Source of the DNA: Occallatibacter savannae | GTDB lineage: Bacteria > Acidobacteriota > Terriglobia > Terriglobales > Acidobacteriaceae | Assembly: GCF_003131205.1 (NCBI RefSeq) | Contig: NZ_QFFY01000005.1 | Coordinates: 434,001-498,000 of the forward strand | Direction: 5' to 3' | Length of the DNA: 64,000 nucleotides | Part shown: positions 8,508 to 17,377 of the stretch, one piece after another | Position numbering within the stretch: position 1 is the stretch's first letter | How the letters are laid out: each line of letters begins with the position of its first letter | Position numbers and translations under genes: made by a program | The notes under the pieces: model-generated | Databases searched by the model: none | The model's input: the letters and a program-made list of their open reading frames with translations, nothing else | What the model was told of the DNA's origin: nothing

Positions 8508-9938
8508 TCAGCCTTGCCGCTCTCTGAGTCGCGCAGGCAGTTTCTCATAGATGCCGTCAAAGCCGCCATTCGAGAGAATCGCGACAACATCGCTCTCTAC
8601 AAGCTTCGGCGCAATGCTTGCCACGATCTCCGCTGCATCCGGATGCAGTTCCGCCGGAGTGCCGCCCGCATTGAGTGCATCCACAACATCTTCGGGATGC
8701 AGGCGCTCTGCATCGGGTACACGTTGCTGCTGATAGACGCCTGCAAGAATCACGCGATCAGCCAGACGCAGGCTCTCGACCAGGTCGTTCTCCAGCACTT
8801 TCCGTCGCAGTGTATTCGATCGCGGTTCCAGCACGGCCCATATCCGCGACTTCCGATAAACAGATCGCAGCGCGCGCAGTGTCTCGCGGATTGCCGTCGG
8901 ATGGTGAGCGAAGTCATCGATGATCGTGATGCCGCGAATCACATCCCGCACTTCAAGCCGGCGTTTCACGCTTTTGAAACTCGCAAGCGCGGAGCGGATC
9001 GCGTCCTTTGGCACGCCCTGACCGAATGCAAGCGCTGCAGCCGCCGTTGCGTTCAATGCATTGTGTTCACCCGCAAGCTGCATTGCTACATCGGACCACA
9101 GCTCACCGCCGCGCCAGATCTCCCAGCGCATGTGCCCGTCTGCGTATCGCAGATTACGCACCTGCCAATCCGACTCCGCCTTGAACCCATAACGCTCGAC
9201 CCTGCAAAACGCCTTGCTGATGCACTCAGTCACGTTCTCGCTGCCGTCAAACGCAACCAGTAAGCCACGTCGCGGAACCAGATTCACCAGCCGCTTGAAA
9301 GCCGTCTTCACCGCTTCCAGATCCGCGTAGATATCCGCGTGATCGAATTCGACATGCGTCAGGATGAGCCCATCGGGGAAGTAGTGCAGAAACTTCGGTC
9401 CTTTGTCGAAGAATGCCGTATCGTACTCGTCGCCCTCGATGATGAAGGTCCGCGTTGGCCGTAGCTGAAAACTGGTTCCGAAATTCTCCGCCACTCCGCC
9501 AATCAGGAAGGATGGCTCGAACTCAGGATGATCGTGCGAAGCCACCTGGTAAATCCACGCCAGCATGCTTGTTGTCGTGGTCTTCCCATGCGTCCCCGCA
9601 ACGACCAGGGACTCACGCCCCTTCAGAAACTCATCGTGTACCAGGGCCGCCATTGAGGCAAACGGAATGCGCTCATCCAGTACCCTCTCAACTTCAGGAT
9701 TGCCGCGCGACAAAGCATTGCCGATGACGACCAGGTCCGGCGTCGGATCGAGATTCGCTTCCGAATACGGTTCCATCACAGGAATCCCAAGCGACCGCAG
9801 TAAGTCGCTCATCGGCGGATAAGCCGCTTTATCTGACCCGGTAATCCGATGCCCCTGCAACTGCAGCAGCCCGGCGATCGATGCCATGGCCGTGCCGCAA
9901 ATCCCGCTGAGATGGATGTGTTTTCTGGATGTGCTCAT
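8508..9938 (-). CDS. mpl: UDP-N-acetylmuramate:L-Ala-gamma-D-Glu-meso-DAP ligase
   Basis: 476 residues of the Mur ligase superfamily. The Mpl-type N-terminus is 'HLSGICGTAMASIAGLLQ' (residues 9-26), the ATP loop 'GTHGKT' is at 115-120, and the C-terminal domain has 'DDFAHHPTAIRETLRALR'. Mpl attaches recycled murein tripeptide to UDP-MurNAc. The ATG overlaps the stop of the upstream LD-carboxypeptidase gene in an ATGA arrangement, implying coupled translation, and the LdcA/Mpl neighbourhood strongly supports peptidoglycan recycling rather than MurC function. Confidence 0.92.
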   Translation of the reverse strand: MSTSRKHIHLSGICGTAMASIAGLLQLQGHRITGSDKAAYPPMSDLLRSLGIPVMEPYSEANLDPTPDLVVIGNALSRGNPEVERVLDERIPFASMAALVHDEFLKGRESLVVAGTHGKTTTTSMLAWIYQVASHDHPEFEPSFLIGGVAENFGTSFQLRPTRTFIIEGDEYDTAFFDKGPKFLHYFPDGLILTHVEFDHADIYADLEAVKTAFKRLVNLVPRRGLLVAFDGSENVTECISKAFCRVERYGFKAESDWQVRNLRYADGHMRWEIWRGGELWSDVAMQLAGEHNALNATAAAALAFGQGVPKDAIRSALASFKSVKRRLEVRDVIRGITIIDDFAHHPTAIRETLRALRSVYRKSRIWAVLEPRSNTLRRKVLENDLVESLRLADRVILAGVYQQQRVPDAERLHPEDVVDALNAGGTPAELHPDAAEIVASIAPKLVESDVVAILSNGGFDGIYEKLPARLRERQG

Positions 9939-10879
9939 GACTGTACGGCAGGCTCCAATAGCGCAAGCTGCGCCTCATCTCCGGCCCGCAACTCCGCTTC
10001 AACTCCAAAGGTCAATGTAACGTTCTGCCGCGACACATGCCCGCTACGCAAACCGAAAGCAATTGGAACATCCAGTCCGGCGAGCGCCGACAAGATTGCG
10101 CTCTCCAGCAAATCGTCAGCAGCACCCGGCGACGAGCAGTCCAGCATCTCGCCGAACACAATGCCCAGGACCCCTTCCAGCTTGCCCGCCTGGCGCAAGT
10201 GCCAGAGCATCCGATCGATCTGATAGGGTTTCGCGCTCACGTCCTCGATGAACAGCAGTTTGCCCTCGGTCTGCGGCTCCCACTGGGTCCCGAGCATGGC
10301 CACGAGGATGCTGAGGCACCCGCCATAAAGCGTTCCGCGGGCAGTCCCCGGCCTCAACGTTCGCAACCCTTCCGCCTCGCCTAGTGAGTATGGACGGCCA
10401 GCAATCGCGGCCTGAAAACTTTCCAGGTGCACCCCATTTTCAAGGTAGAAATCAGCAGCAACCATTGGGCCGTGAAACGCGGGTAATCCAAATTCATCCA
10501 GAAAGTGGCACTGCAGTCCGGTCATGTCGCTGTATGCAAAGAAAGGCTTCGGATTGCTCGCGATCAGCTTCCGGTCAATGCCCTCGAGCAGATAATTTGA
10601 TCCATATCCGCCGCGAACGGCGACAACAAAGCTCGTTTCCGGATCAACAAACGCCGCGTGCAGATCGGCGAGTCTCGATTCGGCAGATCCTGCGAAAAAC
10701 AAGGGTCCGCGAGCCTGAGTGTTCATGCCGGTCCTCGGGGAAAATCCAAGCTCCCTTAGTCTGTCCAGTCCGCGGTCTACGCGCTCAGGAATAGCGAACG
10801 ATGCGGGAGAGATAACGCTCACCTTAGCGCCTTCGGAAACCGCAGGCATCCTGATCAATGGCTTGGCTGCCTCACTCAT
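9935..10879 (-). CDS. LD-carboxypeptidase, MEROPS S66 (LdcA-like)
   Basis: 314 residues when started at ATG 10879, which overlaps the dapF-like stop as ATGA; another ATG lies 9 bases upstream. S66 hallmarks are visible: 'RGGYGSNYLLEGID', the nucleophile region 'FAYSDMTGLQCHF', the Glu in 'LLFIEDVSAKPYQIDRML', and the His in 'SGHVSRQNVTLTFG'. The family removes the terminal D-Ala from murein tetrapeptides in the cytoplasm, producing the tripeptide used by Mpl, whose gene follows with a four-base overlap. Confidence 0.9.
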   Translation of the reverse strand: MSEAAKPLIRMPAVSEGAKVSVISPASFAIPERVDRGLDRLRELGFSPRTGMNTQARGPLFFAGSAESRLADLHAAFVDPETSFVVAVRGGYGSNYLLEGIDRKLIASNPKPFFAYSDMTGLQCHFLDEFGLPAFHGPMVAADFYLENGVHLESFQAAIAGRPYSLGEAEGLRTLRPGTARGTLYGGCLSILVAMLGTQWEPQTEGKLLFIEDVSAKPYQIDRMLWHLRQAGKLEGVLGIVFGEMLDCSSPGAADDLLESAILSALAGLDVPIAFGLRSGHVSRQNVTLTFGVEAELRAGDEAQLALLEPAVQS

Positions 10880-11700
10880 CCGACCCACGCCTCTCCGCGT
10901 GCAATCAGGGTCGCCGGTCCCGTCAACTCCAGTTCTGTACCTGTTCCGTTCCAGACCACACTCTGCGCGCCCCCCGGTGCTACGACACGAAGTGGTGACA
11001 CACAGTTGTGAAATGCGATCGCCGCGGTCGCCGATGCCGAGGTCCCAGTTCCTGAAGATGTCGTGGGTCCCACCCCGCGTTCGAAGATACGAATTTCGAT
11101 CTCATTCCGGCTCAGCACCCGCACAAACTCCACATTCGTCTGATTTGGAAAATCCTTGTGCGTACAGATCTCTGAGCCGATCGTCTCCCACGACTCTCCC
11201 GCGATTGAAAAGGAGGTGTCGTTCACCAGAATCACAAAATGCGGGTTCCCTGTGGAAACCGCGATGCCTTCTACCACCCTTCCATCAGCAAGCGTCACGG
11301 ATTTCGGTCTGGCGCTTGGAATTCCCATTCCGGTGGTTACCTCCACCGAATATCCTGCGCTGGAATCGATACGGTTGATCCGGCACACGCGAAGCCCGGC
11401 GTCTGTCTCAATCCGCAATTCGTCTCCCGCTTCGGCGGGAATCATTGCGGCCATCCACGCAGCCACGCAACGCGTGCCGTTGCCGCTGATCTCCGCAATC
11501 GACCCATCGGCGTTATGCAGCCGAATTCGGCCAGACTTGGATCCAGTCCAGGAGAAAAACTCCACCCCATCCGCGCCCACTCCGGTATTGCGCTCACAAA
11601 GCTTTCGCGTCAGGTACGCCCAGTCGCGACCGGCGGCCGCGCTCTCCGTTACAACCAGAAAGTCATTGCCGCACGCATGTGCCTTTGAGAAAGGAATCAA
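10876..11700 (-). CDS. Diaminopimelate epimerase-like protein with both catalytic Cys replaced by Ser
   Basis: 274 residues of the DapF fold: 'HACGNDFLVV' (8-17), 'LHNADGS' (61-67), 'ISGNGTRCVAAW' (71-82), 'GNPHFV' (151-156), 'TNVEFV' (188-193) and 'GPTTSSGTGTSASA' (211-224). In canonical DapF the two acid/base residues are the cysteines of 'CGNG' and 'ACGTG'; here they are Ser72 and Ser216, and the substrate-contact Glu of 'GAGET' is Pro212. The start is TTG 11700, overlapping the mgtC-like stop as TTGA. By context it should handle meso-DAP or a murein peptide, but epimerase activity is doubtful. It may be a lineage-specific DapF variant or a repurposed homologue. Confidence 0.85.
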   Translation of the reverse strand: MIPFSKAHACGNDFLVVTESAAAGRDWAYLTRKLCERNTGVGADGVEFFSWTGSKSGRIRLHNADGSIAEISGNGTRCVAAWMAAMIPAEAGDELRIETDAGLRVCRINRIDSSAGYSVEVTTGMGIPSARPKSVTLADGRVVEGIAVSTGNPHFVILVNDTSFSIAGESWETIGSEICTHKDFPNQTNVEFVRVLSRNEIEIRIFERGVGPTTSSGTGTSASATAAIAFHNCVSPLRVVAPGGAQSVVWNGTGTELELTGPATLIARGEAWVG

Positions 11701-12416
11701 TCTTCCTCCGGATCGCGGAAGTTGAGCAGCGCATTGATGCCGGGCTCTGACAAGAGTCTTCCGTGCAAACGCTCATGCTGTCTTTTCGTTGCTACGACGT
11801 TGAAGGTCACTCGCTGCAAATCGCCGATGGCGTTGGCTGTGTAGTCAGACAATCGCTCTCCGGCCTTGTCCATCGCGTCCAGTATCGAATGAAGAATCGC
11901 CGCCTGGTCGTTTCCTCGCGCTTCATAGATAAGCGAATAGATCTTGATGCTTGCGTTGCGCTCGAGAAATCCGACCAGTTCCAGGGCGATTACGACGATT
12001 ACGGTTGCGATGCCGGCCGCAGCGAACAATCCTGCACCGCATGCCATGCCGATCGAAGCGACGACCCACACGGTCGCAGCACTCGTCAGGCCGCTGATCC
12101 GGCTGCGATTGTGGATGATAAGTCCGGCACCGAGAAACCCGATTCCCTGCACAATGTTCGAAGCCACCTGGCCTTTGTTGGCATTCGCATCTCCAGCCAG
12201 CACCGCCGAGAGCAGCGTGAAGAATGCCGCGCCCAAACAGATCAACAGATTCGTCCTTACGCCCGCAGACCTCCGCTTGTACTCGCGCTCCAGGCCGATT
12301 ACTCCGCCGAGGAATGAAGCGGCAAGCAATCGCGGGACAGCGCCGTTGAACACCGTGATCTGCTGGAACCAGCTGAAGTCGAAGGGCGCCGAAATCGAGG
12401 CCAGTATCGTGCTCAT
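11697..12416 (-). CDS. MgtC/SapB-family membrane protein
   Basis: 239 residues from ATG 12416, chosen because the upstream part of the frame overlaps the preceding gene and is not MgtC-like. The MgtC signature is 'RLLAASFLGGVIGLEREYKR' followed by 'AGVRTNLLICLGAAFFTLLS' and 'GIGFLGAGLIIHNRSRISGLTSAA'. There are about five TM helices and a soluble C-terminal ACT-like tail. MgtC proteins have roles in growth at low magnesium and acid pH; the exact activity is unsettled. It overlaps the dapF-like gene by four bases. Confidence 0.85.
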   Translation of the reverse strand: MSTILASISAPFDFSWFQQITVFNGAVPRLLAASFLGGVIGLEREYKRRSAGVRTNLLICLGAAFFTLLSAVLAGDANANKGQVASNIVQGIGFLGAGLIIHNRSRISGLTSAATVWVVASIGMACGAGLFAAAGIATVIVVIALELVGFLERNASIKIYSLIYEARGNDQAAILHSILDAMDKAGERLSDYTANAIGDLQRVTFNVVATKRQHERLHGRLLSEPGINALLNFRDPEED

Positions 12417-12438
12417 GGCTTTACCTTGGCTGATGCTA

Positions 12439-14067
12439 TCACCGCGTTGACTGTACTGCGACGGGCGGGGTATCGGAGACGTAAACTGCGCCGGGATTCT
12501 GATGATCACACTCGAATCTTTGCACTAACCGCAGGCCCTGAGGGTGACGCTTCACCGCCTTGTCAATCTCGTCCCCCTCAAACGTAAGGACGATCGCTGC
12601 ATGTTTTGCCGGAGCCGCAAGCGCATCAGAGAAGTAGCCCCGGTCGCTCTCGTTGATCGTCTGCCTCAGGGGAATTCCTGTGAATGCCACCAGGTTTGGG
12701 TATACCGACGTACCCATCAGGACCGGCGCACCGGGATGCTCCGCCACAAGTCTTCGCAGCACCGGAGGAATCTCTTCTTCGAATTGCTGTCGCGATTCGA
12801 TGTTTTTGGTGCCCTCTACGTACGTCAGAGGACGATCCCGCAGCACGGCCCGGTCGCATAGTAGGGCAACAGCGAGCAGGCACGGGGCCGCGAGGGGCAC
12901 CAACCTTGGCTTAAAGTCCCGTATTGCTGAAATGAAAAAGCTGGCTGCGAACGCCACTCCCAGCGCCAGCGCGGGGAGCATCTCCATCCCATAGCGCGTG
13001 TTGTAGTAGGAGTGGGGCCACCACACCGGAAGGAAGATCGGCACCGAGCCGAACGACACCGAATACGCATAGAAGGGAACCGGTAGCCATAGAAACAGCG
13101 CCCAGGGAAAACCCTTCCGGCTGCACTTCAACAAACCCCATGCGGTCCCCAGCAGAGAAGCAATCAGCAGGAAGTTGCCCCACTCCTCCGGCGCCGCATC
13201 CATCTCGCCGCATTTTACAAAGAACAGCAATGAAGCCCAGGGATCGTGCCAACCTGGGTGCGGAGGTCCCGAACCGGTTGTCGTCCTCGCCTCGATCGCG
13301 GCCGCAGAGTAGGGTCCTCGTGCAAAATCAAGCCAGTCGCCAAAGATGAAACCGTTGTACGCAAACCACAACAGCGGGGCAGCCAGGACTACTCCGCTCA
13401 TCCACCAGAACGTCCGCGACCGCAAAGAACTCTTTCGCATCTGCCGGAGCCCAACGGAAGTCCAGACCAGGAACGCCAGAACCCACCCGTCGTACCGCGT
13501 GAAGACCGCGGCAACCAGCGCCAGGCAGATCAGGCGGAGCAGCCGAGCCGCACCATTCTCATCGTTCCCCAAGGCCGCATGCCACTCCACTAGCCACACT
13601 GCAAGCCAGATCATCTCGCAGAGAAACAGCGGCTCTGTCATCGCCGTCGTTTGCAGATAGAGAAGGTTCGGATTCAGCGCAAAAAGCGCGAGCCCCACCA
13701 GTGCCGCCGGCCATCGCAGCCAATGCCGAGCCAGTCTGTAGATTCCGATGCATGAGGCGATATACGCCAGAGCCGATGGAATCAGCCCCGCCAGCCCATT
13801 CGCCCACCACGCATACACCGCCACAAATGGAATCATCAGCAGATGCGGAAGCGGCAACCAGACAGATCCAAACTGCGAAATCCCCGGCTCATGGGCGTCG
13901 ATCACGCGTCGCGCGATGTGCAGGTGCGCTACCGCGTCGCCGTAGTTCAACATCGCGTGATTGCGCCAGCTCCACACGCCGGCGCTCACAGACGCTATCA
14001 AAGCGAGGGTCCCCGCCAGCAGCCGTTCCGAGCCGCTGATAGGCGGAGACCCGGGTTGCTCAGTCAA
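12439..14067 (-). CDS. GT39-like membrane glycosyltransferase (PMT/ArnT superfamily)
   Basis: 542 residues with roughly ten TM helices. The first loop 'MLNYGDAVAHLHIARRVID' holds the acidic residue expected in GT-C enzymes, followed by 'GSVWLPLPHLLMIPFVAVYAW'. A soluble C-terminal segment ('HPGAPVLMGTSVYPNLVAFT') is present. The donor is probably a polyprenyl-phosphate sugar; the acceptor is unknown. ATG 14067 overlaps the stop of the sugar kinase gene by 8 bases, so it is co-transcribed with the recycling block. Confidence 0.7.
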   Translation of the reverse strand: MTEQPGSPPISGSERLLAGTLALIASVSAGVWSWRNHAMLNYGDAVAHLHIARRVIDAHEPGISQFGSVWLPLPHLLMIPFVAVYAWWANGLAGLIPSALAYIASCIGIYRLARHWLRWPAALVGLALFALNPNLLYLQTTAMTEPLFLCEMIWLAVWLVEWHAALGNDENGAARLLRLICLALVAAVFTRYDGWVLAFLVWTSVGLRQMRKSSLRSRTFWWMSGVVLAAPLLWFAYNGFIFGDWLDFARGPYSAAAIEARTTTGSGPPHPGWHDPWASLLFFVKCGEMDAAPEEWGNFLLIASLLGTAWGLLKCSRKGFPWALFLWLPVPFYAYSVSFGSVPIFLPVWWPHSYYNTRYGMEMLPALALGVAFAASFFISAIRDFKPRLVPLAAPCLLAVALLCDRAVLRDRPLTYVEGTKNIESRQQFEEEIPPVLRRLVAEHPGAPVLMGTSVYPNLVAFTGIPLRQTINESDRGYFSDALAAPAKHAAIVLTFEGDEIDKAVKRHPQGLRLVQRFECDHQNPGAVYVSDTPPVAVQSTR

Positions 14068-14995
14068 GGTGCGTCAGCTCGCGGAAGAGCTTGAAGCGGT
14101 GATCGATCTCTTCGCGCGTCAGTTCCTGCAGGCGCTCCGTCCCGAACCGCTCCACCACGAACGAGCCCATCACGCTGCCATAGAACATTGCGTAGCGAAA
14201 CGACTTGGGCGTGAGCTCCTTTTGAGAGGCGAGATACCCGAAGAATCCACCGGCGAAGCTGTCACCCGCGCCTGTCGGGTCCACGACCTCCTCCAGTGGC
14301 AGCGCGGGAACGTGAAAGGCGCGATGCGCCATCCGCTCCGACCCATCCGGCCGCTTGGGCGCAAAAAAGGCCGTGGCGCCGTACTCGCCGTGCTTCACCA
14401 CCAGGATCTTCGGCCCGAGTTCGAAGATCTTCGCTGCGGCAAGTGCAATGCTCCGCGCACCGGTAAGCATCCTTGTCTCGGTGTCGTTGATCAGCAACAC
14501 GTCGAGCCCCTTTAGTACCTCAAGCAGGGCTGGCTTGTGATCCTTGATCCAGTAGTTCATCGTGTCTCCGCCGACGAGCTTCGCAGTCGGCATGGCCTCG
14601 CGTACGCGGCGCTGCAGCACTGGATCGATGTTGGCGAGAAACAGATACTCTGAATCGCTGTACGAAGCCGGAATGCTGGGCTCGAACCCCGCGAAGACAT
14701 TCAGTTCCGTATTGATCGTCTTGGCCTCGTTCAGGTTCTCCATATAAGAGCCCTGCCAAAAGAAGCTCTTGCCGGGGCGGTGCTGAATGCCAGCCGTGTC
14801 TACGTTCCGCGCGTCAAACACCTTCTGCTGTTCGGGACCGAAATCGTCTCCGACAACAGCGATCACACGCACATCGGTGAAGAAGCTTGCGGAAAGCGAA
14901 AAGTAAGTTGCCGCTCCCGCCAGGCAGCGTTCCCTGCGTCCCGCAGGTGTCTCGACAGTGTCGAACGCGACGCTGCCCACTACTGTGATTGCCAT
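14060..14995 (-). CDS. PfkB-family carbohydrate/nucleoside kinase
   Basis: 311 residues from ATG 14995, preceded by a purine-rich GAGAGAGG. The N-terminal 'ITVVGSVAFDTVETP' and C-terminal signature 'DPTGAGDSFAGGFFGYLA' with the catalytic Asp define a ribokinase-fold enzyme that phosphorylates a sugar or nucleoside hydroxyl with ATP. The gene follows mtnP by 35 bases, so a substrate released by 5'-methylthioadenosine cleavage or another nucleoside is conceivable. This is inference; the sequence alone does not fix the substrate. Confidence 0.85.
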   Translation of the reverse strand: MAITVVGSVAFDTVETPAGRRERCLAGAATYFSLSASFFTDVRVIAVVGDDFGPEQQKVFDARNVDTAGIQHRPGKSFFWQGSYMENLNEAKTINTELNVFAGFEPSIPASYSDSEYLFLANIDPVLQRRVREAMPTAKLVGGDTMNYWIKDHKPALLEVLKGLDVLLINDTETRMLTGARSIALAAAKIFELGPKILVVKHGEYGATAFFAPKRPDGSERMAHRAFHVPALPLEEVVDPTGAGDSFAGGFFGYLASQKELTPKSFRYAMFYGSVMGSFVVERFGTERLQELTREEIDHRFKLFRELTHLD

Positions 14996-15030
14996 GAGAC
15001 CTCTCTCGTCAGGTTTATCCTGAACAGTTT

Positions 15031-15897
15031 CTACCAGCCGTGGTACTTCCCGAAGAGCAGCTTCAGCTTCTCTTTCGTCGCCGCCGGAATCGCATCTGCT
15101 TGCGTTAGCACTGCGTACTTGGCTGCTGATGCGCAAGCGCAGCTCCGCTCTTTCGGTAATGCCGCCACTGCCGCCTTGACTACCGTACATGCGTTTGAAG
15201 CATTCTGGTGCAGGACCGCGACGATCTCTTCGATCGTCACCGCATCGTGTCCCTCGCGCCAGCAGTCGTAATCCGTAACCATCGCGACCGTTGCGTAGCA
15301 GATCTCCGCTTCTCGCGCCAGCTTCGCTTCCTGCAGATTAGTCATGCCGATTACGTCGGCGCCCCAACTGCGGTAGAGATTCGACTCCGCCTTCGTCGAG
15401 AACTGCGGCCCTTCCATGCAAACGTAGGTTCCACCGAGTTTCCCGACTACCCCTGCATCATTGCATCCCTTCGCGGCCGCGTTCGCAACCACCGAGCACA
15501 CCGGATCGCCGAACGCAACGTGGCCCACAATGCCGTCACCGAAAAATGTTGAAATCCGATGGAAGGTACGGTCGATGAACTGATCTGGAATCACGAAGTC
15601 TGTTGGCTTATGTTCTTCCTTCAGTGAGCCCACGGCTGAAACCGAGATGATCCGCTCCACGCCGAGCTTCTTGAAGGCATAGATGTTGGCGCGAAAGTTC
15701 AGCTCAGACGGAAGAATCCGATGCCCGCGTCCGTGCCTCGCCAAAAAAGCGACTTTGCGCCCTTCCAACTCGCCGAGCACAAATGGGTCGGACGGATCGC
15801 CGAATGGGGTCTCGACCTTCTCTTCGTGTACATTCGTGAATCCGGGCATCGAATAAAGCCCGCTTCCGCCAATAATTCCGATTTCCGCCTGAGGCAC
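15031..15897 (-). CDS. mtnP: S-methyl-5'-thioadenosine phosphorylase
   Basis: 288 residues. Family marks: 'IGIIGGSGLYSMPG' (phosphate loop), 'RHGRGHRILPSELNFRANIY', 'VCMEGPQFSTKAES' and 'MTNLQEAKLAREAEICYAT', the last containing the purine-site residues. MtnP cleaves methylthioadenosine with phosphate to adenine and 5-methylthioribose-1-phosphate in methionine salvage. Length is normal. It is the first gene of the minus-strand block that continues into the PfkB kinase. Distinguishing MtnP from general PNP relies on the Asn/Asp pattern around 'TDYDCW'. Confidence 0.88.
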   Translation of the reverse strand: MPQAEIGIIGGSGLYSMPGFTNVHEEKVETPFGDPSDPFVLGELEGRKVAFLARHGRGHRILPSELNFRANIYAFKKLGVERIISVSAVGSLKEEHKPTDFVIPDQFIDRTFHRISTFFGDGIVGHVAFGDPVCSVVANAAAKGCNDAGVVGKLGGTYVCMEGPQFSTKAESNLYRSWGADVIGMTNLQEAKLAREAEICYATVAMVTDYDCWREGHDAVTIEEIVAVLHQNASNACTVVKAAVAALPKERSCACASAAKYAVLTQADAIPAATKEKLKLLFGKYHGW

Positions 15898-16028
15898 GCT
15901 CGCTCCGCATCATGAGATCGACGGGCCGCAGCCAGGCGGCCCATCCATTGCAAACATCTCATTATAAAGTTCGGAGCGGGCCGATCCGCATGATACCGAT
16001 CCCGCTTTGGTCCAGGCACTGACTTCCG

Positions 16029-17372
16029 CTACCCCTGCAACTCGCGATTCGCAACATGGACAAGCGCTGAATCCGGAGACTCTTGCAGCGCCCAACCCGC
16101 AATCAGCAGACTCGGCGAAGATGTGGCCCGAGCCTTGCCCAACTCGCCCAGAGTTGTCCGCTGGACCTGCTGCTCAGGCCGCGCGGCATGTGACACGATT
16201 GCGCACGGGAATTCCGCGGGCAAGCCTTCATGCAGCCACTCAAGAGCCAGAAGGGTGAGGTCGCGTCCCGGCATGTACACGATCCGTGTCGCATCCTCCC
16301 GCTCAGGGATCGCCGCCTCGTTGTGCGACTTGGCGTGATGGCCAGTCGAGAAAATCACGTTGGAAGCAGCGTGACGGTCCGTCAGAGAACAGGGAATAGC
16401 TGCTGCCGCCGCAAATGCCGCCGTAATGCCAGGAACCACCTCAAATTGAATTCCTGCTTCGCCCAGAGCTGTCATTTCTTCAGCCGCTCTTCCGAAGATC
16501 AGAGGATCGCCGCTCTTAAGCCTAACCACAATTCGATGGTCGGCTGAGTAGCTCACCAGCAGGGAATTGATCTCCTCCTGGGTAATGTTCTTCATCCCGC
16601 AGCGCTTGCCCACATTTACGATCTCCGCATGGGGCCGCGCTAGCGCGAGAATATCCGGCGTCACCAGATCGTCGTGCAGGATTACATCAGCCCTTTCTAT
16701 CAGCCGCTGCGCTTTCACGGTGAGCAAATCCGGATCACCCGGTCCCGCTCCTACGAGAAAGACATTGGCCGTCCCAGCTTGCGTTCCAGCAACTCGCCGC
16801 TCCGGCTGCAAAATCCGCCGCTTGGCAATCCGATGGAGCAACGCTTTTCTCTCTTCACCCGCAGGATGTGTCGCCAGAATCTCCCGGCGTAGCCTTCCGA
16901 TCTCTAACAGCCAAGGCCCAAGGTCCTCCGGCAGTCTTTCGTCGATCTCCCGGCGAAGCTGCTGCGCAACGGATGGGCTTTCTCCAGCTGTAGAAATTGC
17001 GACCTGCAGATCTCCCCGTCTCACCACCGATCCGAAATAGAAGTCGCAATGAGGCGGATCATCCACGCTGTTCACCAGGATGCCGCGCTCAACCGACTCG
17101 CGATACACAGTCGCGTTTACTTCGGGATCATCCGTTGCCGCAATCACGACGAAGTTGCCTTCCAGATCATCAGGCGTGAACTTCCGCTCTACCAGGACGA
17201 TCTTGCCCTCAGCCGCCAAGGCCCGAATCTCCGCCTTCACCTCCGGTGCAATCACCCGTAGCCGCACGCCGCTAGAGAGCAGCGTGTTCAGCTTCTCAAG
17301 CGCTACATTGCCCGCGCCTACAAGCAATCCGGGGCGCCCCGCTAGCTTCAGAAACACCGGCTGCAGGTTCAT
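16029..17372 (-). CDS. Siroheme synthase, CysG-type fusion
   Basis: 447 residues, normal for CysG (about 457). The N-terminal precorrin-2 dehydrogenase/ferrochelatase part has 'PGLLVGAGNVALEKLNTLL' (NAD loop) and 'NSVDDPPHCDFYFGSVVRRG'. The C-terminal uroporphyrinogen-III methyltransferase part has 'VGAGPGDPDLLTVKAQRLI', 'SGDPLIFGRAAEE' and 'VPGITAAFAAAAAIPCSLT'. It makes siroheme from uroporphyrinogen III. It begins 5 bases after the stop of the siroheme-dependent reductase gene, giving the cofactor pathway and its enzyme in one operon. Confidence 0.92.
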   Translation of the reverse strand: MNLQPVFLKLAGRPGLLVGAGNVALEKLNTLLSSGVRLRVIAPEVKAEIRALAAEGKIVLVERKFTPDDLEGNFVVIAATDDPEVNATVYRESVERGILVNSVDDPPHCDFYFGSVVRRGDLQVAISTAGESPSVAQQLRREIDERLPEDLGPWLLEIGRLRREILATHPAGEERKALLHRIAKRRILQPERRVAGTQAGTANVFLVGAGPGDPDLLTVKAQRLIERADVILHDDLVTPDILALARPHAEIVNVGKRCGMKNITQEEINSLLVSYSADHRIVVRLKSGDPLIFGRAAEEMTALGEAGIQFEVVPGITAAFAAAAAIPCSLTDRHAASNVIFSTGHHAKSHNEAAIPEREDATRIVYMPGRDLTLLALEWLHEGLPAEFPCAIVSHAARPEQQVQRTTLGELGKARATSSPSLLIAGWALQESPDSALVHVANRELQG

Positions 17373-17377
17373 CGAGC

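Noticed and set aside
8496..9263. 255-codon plus-strand frame
   Set aside because: It is antisense to mpl, whose family motifs are unambiguous on the minus strand.
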